A stretch of DNA of 9,796 nucleotides, taken from assembly GCF_035294505.1 (NCBI RefSeq), contig NZ_DATGKU010000063.1, forward strand, positions 1-9,796, given 5' to 3'. The DNA is from Chthonomonas sp035294505. Lineage in GTDB: Bacteria; Armatimonadota; Chthonomonadetes; Chthonomonadales; Chthonomonadaceae. Made by a program: the position numbers and the translations under genes. Shown here piece by piece: positions 7,210 to 9,796 of this stretch. The notes under the pieces were generated by a model, which saw only the letters and a list, made by a program, of their open reading frames with translations, did no database searches and had not been told where the DNA came from. Position 1 is the first letter of the stretch; the number at the start of each line of letters is the position of its first letter.

Positions 7210-7905
7210 TCAACTCATCCAGCCCCGTTCTTTGAAGGAGACGTACTGTTGCGCGCCAATAACGATGTGGTCGAGTAGCTCGATTCCAACAATTTTGCCG
7301 GCCTGTACCAGCCGTTCGGTCACTTTTCTATCCTCGATGCTGGGTGTGGGGTCGCCGCTTGGGTGGTTGTGAACCACAATAATGGCGGCGGCACTATGAA
7401 TAATGGCTTCCCTAAACACTTCACGTGGATGCGCCAAACTGCTATCGAGAGTGCCTATGGACACAGAAGCAATCTTAATAACTTGGTTCTTTGTATCGAG
7501 GAGAAGGCTCTTGAAGTGCTCTTTGGTCTCGTAACGCAGTTCCGGCATTAAGAGGTTGGCGACATCGCGCGGGGAGGTTATTTTTGGTCGCGGGGTCTCT
7601 TCCAACACCATAATTCGCCGGCCTAGCTCCACGGCGGCGGCGATCTCGATGGCCTTTACCTCTCCGACGCCCTTAACGCGCTTCAAATCCTCCAGGTGCG
7701 CCCTCGCGATGCCTCCAAGCCCGCGAAACTCTTTCAGGAGATGTTCGGCCAAGCCGAGGGCGGAAAGCTCGCGTGTGCCGATGCGCAGTTGAATGGCCAA
7801 AAGCTCTTTGTCGGAGAGAGCCTGCGGCCCATAGAGTTTTAGGCGCTCACGCGGTCGCTCGGTATCGGGAAGCTCGCGGATGGCAACGGTATAGCGCTCT
7901 ACCAT
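7210..7905 (-). CDS. radC: RadC family (UPF0758) JAB1/MPN-domain protein
   Basis: This 231-residue protein is full length for the family. Residues 15-45 are the conserved N-terminal segment (RPRERLKLYGPQALSDKELL). Residues 60-97 hold a helix-hairpin-helix-like part (LKRVKGVGEVKAIEIAAAVE). Residues 108-230 form the JAMM metalloprotease-like fold with HNHPSGDPTPSIED at 179-192, so the zinc ligand pattern H179-x-H181-x10-D192 is complete. Despite the name, a role of RadC in DNA repair is not established; members are often linked to DNA uptake or mobile elements. The ATG at 7905 has AGGGA (7913-7917) 7 bases upstream. It begins 33 bases after cimA and probably shares its transcript. No mobile-element genes flank it here, so it looks like the ordinary chromosomal copy. 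Confidence 0.95.
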   Translation of the reverse strand: MVERYTVAIRELPDTERPRERLKLYGPQALSDKELLAIQLRIGTRELSALGLAEHLLKEFRGLGGIARAHLEDLKRVKGVGEVKAIEIAAAVELGRRIMVLEETPRPKITSPRDVANLLMPELRYETKEHFKSLLLDTKNQVIKIASVSIGTLDSSLAHPREVFREAIIHSAAAIIVVHNHPSGDPTPSIEDRKVTERLVQAGKIVGIELLDHIVIGAQQYVSFKERGWMS

Positions 7906-7938
7906 TGCCTGTTCCCTAGCGCATCGCCTTTCGGATGC

Positions 7939-9600
7939 TCATGAGGTTGCGCTCTCCGACACCGAGGCGGTGCTATCGGTGAGAACAGGCGGTTGGGAAA
8001 GGGCTTCATAAAGCCGCTCACTGCGGATCAGCCCATACACCACGCTATCTACCAAAGCCAACCAACTCGCTTCGATCACGTTTTCCGACACACCCACGGT
8101 AGACCATGTCTGTTCGCCATCGGTGGAGTCGATAATCACGCGCACTTTGGCCGCCGTACCGGCGCGTCCGTTGATCACGCGCACTTTGAAATCGGTCAGT
8201 TTTATTCGCTCCAACGCCGGATAAAACTCCAAAAGCGCCTGTCGCAAGGCCCCATCGAGAGCATGCACCGGCCCGTCGCCCTCCGCCACCGTCAGGCGTT
8301 CTTGACCGTTGACCTCTACCTTCACGGTCGCCTCGGTAATCGGCTGCTTGTCGGTGCCACGCTTTTCGGTAATGCACCGAAAACCCTTCAGCGTAAACGG
8401 CGGCTTATACAGGCCGAGGGTTCGCAGTAACAATAGTTCAAAAGAGGCTTCGGCGCCCTCGTAGCTATAGCCGGCATGCTCGTGTTCGGCCACCACATGC
8501 ATGAGGTGGCGGGCTTCGGGCGACTTTTTATCGAGGCGAATGCCGAACTCGGCGGCCTTGCCGGCGATGCTGCTGCTGCCGGCGAGTTCGGAAACGAGCA
8601 GGCGGCGCGTGTTGCCCACCGCCTCTGGATGAATATGTTCATAGCTTGCCCCTTTCAGCACCGCGTCGGCGTGCAGCCCTCCCTTATGAGCGAAGGCGCT
8701 TCGCCCCACATAGGGTCGGCGCGTATCCGGGGCGATATTGGCTATCTCATCTACATACTGCGAAAGCGCCGTAAGGTGCCGCGGCGAATCGGGCAAGAGG
8801 CAGTCGTAGCCCATTTTGAAGCGAAGGGCGGCGATCACCGGCACCAGGTCGCAGTTGCCACAGCGCTCTCCATACCCGTTGATGGTGCCCTGCACCTGCA
8901 TCGCTCCCTCTTCCACGGCGGCCAGAGCGCCTGCCACCGCGCAGGCCGAATCGTTGTGCGTATGGATGCCGAGTTGTGCCTCCGGCAGGGCCTGACGCAC
9001 CTCGCGCACAATGGCCGCGATGCTCTGCGGCAGAGAGCCACCGTTCGTATCGCACAGCACAATGCGGTCGGCCCCCGCCTCGAATGCTGCCTGCAGACAT
9101 CGCAAGGCATAGGCAGAGTTCGCGCGGTACCCATCGAAGAAGTGCTCGGCATCGTAGAGCACCATCGGCACATGCCTCTTGAGATAGGCCACACTCTCCG
9201 CGATCATCGCCAGGTTCTCTTCAAGGCTTACCCGCAGGGCATGGATGACGTGGGCATCCCACGACTTTCCCACAATGGTGATGGCCGAGGCACCCGACTC
9301 GATCAACGAGCGAATCTGGGGGTCCTCCTCCGGTCGCACCCCGGCACGACGTGTAGAGCCAAAGGCGGTTAGCTGCGCATGGCGCAACCGCACCTCCCGC
9401 ATCTGCTCGAAAAAGGCCACATCTTTCGGGTTAGAGCCGGGCCATCCCCCCTCGATGAAATCCATCCCAAACTCATCAAGGCGGCGCGCAATACGAACCT
9501 TGTCCTCAACGCTAAAGCTGATACCCTCCCCTTGCGAGCCATCTCGCAGGGTGGTATCGTAGATTTCGATACGTCGTTTCTGCTGCTCCAAATGCACCAT
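7939..9600 (-). CDS. cimA: (R)-citramalate synthase
   Basis: This 553-residue enzyme condenses pyruvate and acetyl-CoA to (R)-citramalate, the first step of the threonine-independent route to 2-oxobutyrate and isoleucine. The N-terminal TIM barrel carries IYDTTLRDGSQGEGISFSVE (13-32), the GGWPGSNPKD segment typical of the CimA branch (51-60), the metal-binding IHTHND (212-217) and NGYGERCGN (241-249). After the linker region (about 280-420) comes a LeuA-type allosteric dimer domain (about 420-535), with GDGPVHALDGALRQAL and VRVIIDSTDGEQTWSTVGVS. The frame extends to a TTG at 9609, but ATG 9600 is chosen because CAGGA (9610-9614) sits 9 bases upstream of it and touches the TTG. Isopropylmalate synthase is the main alternative; the GGWPGSNPKD region and overall layout favour citramalate synthase. 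Feedback control by isoleucine is usual in the family but cannot be read here. Confidence 0.93.
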   Translation of the reverse strand: MVHLEQQKRRIEIYDTTLRDGSQGEGISFSVEDKVRIARRLDEFGMDFIEGGWPGSNPKDVAFFEQMREVRLRHAQLTAFGSTRRAGVRPEEDPQIRSLIESGASAITIVGKSWDAHVIHALRVSLEENLAMIAESVAYLKRHVPMVLYDAEHFFDGYRANSAYALRCLQAAFEAGADRIVLCDTNGGSLPQSIAAIVREVRQALPEAQLGIHTHNDSACAVAGALAAVEEGAMQVQGTINGYGERCGNCDLVPVIAALRFKMGYDCLLPDSPRHLTALSQYVDEIANIAPDTRRPYVGRSAFAHKGGLHADAVLKGASYEHIHPEAVGNTRRLLVSELAGSSSIAGKAAEFGIRLDKKSPEARHLMHVVAEHEHAGYSYEGAEASFELLLLRTLGLYKPPFTLKGFRCITEKRGTDKQPITEATVKVEVNGQERLTVAEGDGPVHALDGALRQALLEFYPALERIKLTDFKVRVINGRAGTAAKVRVIIDSTDGEQTWSTVGVSENVIEASWLALVDSVVYGLIRSERLYEALSQPPVLTDSTASVSESATS

Positions 9601-9694
9601 GGGTCTCAATCCTGTTTCGTTTCAATCCCTATCAGCCCCGAAGCGCCGACAATCCCCCTCTTACTCGGCTTCGATGAGCTTGTGAAAGTATACC
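9601..9694 (-). promoter_or_regulatory. 94-base spacer between the PII gene and cimA, possible cimA promoter/leader
   Basis: On the minus strand TATACT (9687-9692), a good -10-like hexamer, lies just beyond the PII stop, but the sequence 17-18 bases upstream is not -35-like and there is no extended -10 TG. The leader that would follow is about 80 bases and ends in CAGGA, the cimA ribosome site (9610-9614). No strong terminator hairpin with a T-run is seen after the PII gene, so co-transcription remains possible. The promoter call is weak. Confidence 0.25.
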
Positions 9695-9796
9695 TCACAA
9701 TGCGGCTTCCCCTCGCTCGCCTGTACGGATGCGAATGGCCTCCTCCACATGGGTCACAAAGATTTTGCCATCGCCTATCTCGCCGGTTTGGGCGGC
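9695..9796 (-). CDS. glnB: Nitrogen regulatory protein PII, C-terminal fragment (5' part outside window)
   Basis: The last 33 codons and a TGA stop are present; the start lies beyond the right edge. The residues AAQTGEIGDGKIFV, followed by THVEEAIRIRTGERGEAAL, match the PII C-terminal signature T-x3-G-D-G-K-I-F-V, which forms the ATP-binding B-loop, and the RIRTGE segment of the C-loop. PII trimers sense ATP/ADP and 2-oxoglutarate and adjust glutamine synthetase, ammonium transport and other targets. The T-loop and its uridylylation site are outside the window, so GlnB and GlnK cannot be told apart; the symbol names the family. It lies upstream of cimA in the same direction. Confidence 0.9.
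   Translation of the reverse strand, partial: AAQTGEIGDGKIFVTHVEEAIRIRTGERGEAAL

Noticed and set aside
7210..7905. RadC as a marker of a mobile element or defence island
   Set aside because: Neighbours are metabolic and cell-wall genes; no integrase, transposase or phage genes are visible.
8476..9372. 298-codon open frame on the plus strand antisense to cimA
   Set aside because: The minus strand has a complete, motif-rich citramalate synthase; the antisense frame shows no family features and reflects GC-rich codon structure.
9619..9630. GTTTCAATCCCT, resembling the start of many CRISPR repeats
   Set aside because: Only one occurrence, with no spaced copies and no cas genes; the flanking bases form the cimA leader.

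Overview
This is a bacterial chromosome segment in which every recognisable gene lies on the minus strand. It is moderately GC-rich, with short intergenic gaps, ATG/GTG/TTG starts and Shine-Dalgarno sites. In transcription order (right to left) it reads: the 3' end of a PII signal-transduction protein (glnB-type), a citramalate synthase (cimA), radC, a very large D,D-carboxypeptidase fused through a membrane segment to a HEAT-like helical-repeat domain, a 370-base repeat-rich gap, two tandem family-2 glycosyltransferases, and an O-antigen-ligase-type membrane protein with a TPR tail that runs off the left edge. Genes and composition suggest a free-living bacterium able to make isoleucine from pyruvate and to export a surface polysaccharide. 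The overall look resembles Armatimonadota (Chthonomonas-like) genomes, but this is an impression and not a demonstrated assignment.

Right half (about 3.9-9.8 kb): PII and citramalate synthase are separated by 94 bases. radC follows cimA after 33 bases and the carboxypeptidase follows radC after 77 bases, so cimA-radC-carboxypeptidase could be one transcript. The carboxypeptidase is 981 codons. Its N-terminal 320 residues hold all three penicillin-binding-protein motifs, followed by a disordered linker, one membrane helix with an arginine-rich cytoplasmic flank, and about 470 residues of helical repeats.

Left half (1-3.8 kb): two glycosyltransferases (gap of 4 bases) and the ligase (overlapping stop/start) are tightly coupled. 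They form the visible end of a polysaccharide assembly cluster: the transferases would add sugars on the cytoplasmic face, and the ligase/polymerase would act on lipid-linked glycan on the outer face.

The most unusual observations are: (1) a 44-base palindrome inside the first-listed glycosyltransferase gene, which coincides with a 16-residue in-frame insertion just after the catalytic ED motif and looks like a palindromic mobile element inserted into a protein gene; (2) the carboxypeptidase-membrane-HEAT fusion; (3) a 19-base tandem duplication spanning the stop codon of that fusion gene; and (4) several different palindromic repeats crowded into the gap between the two halves.
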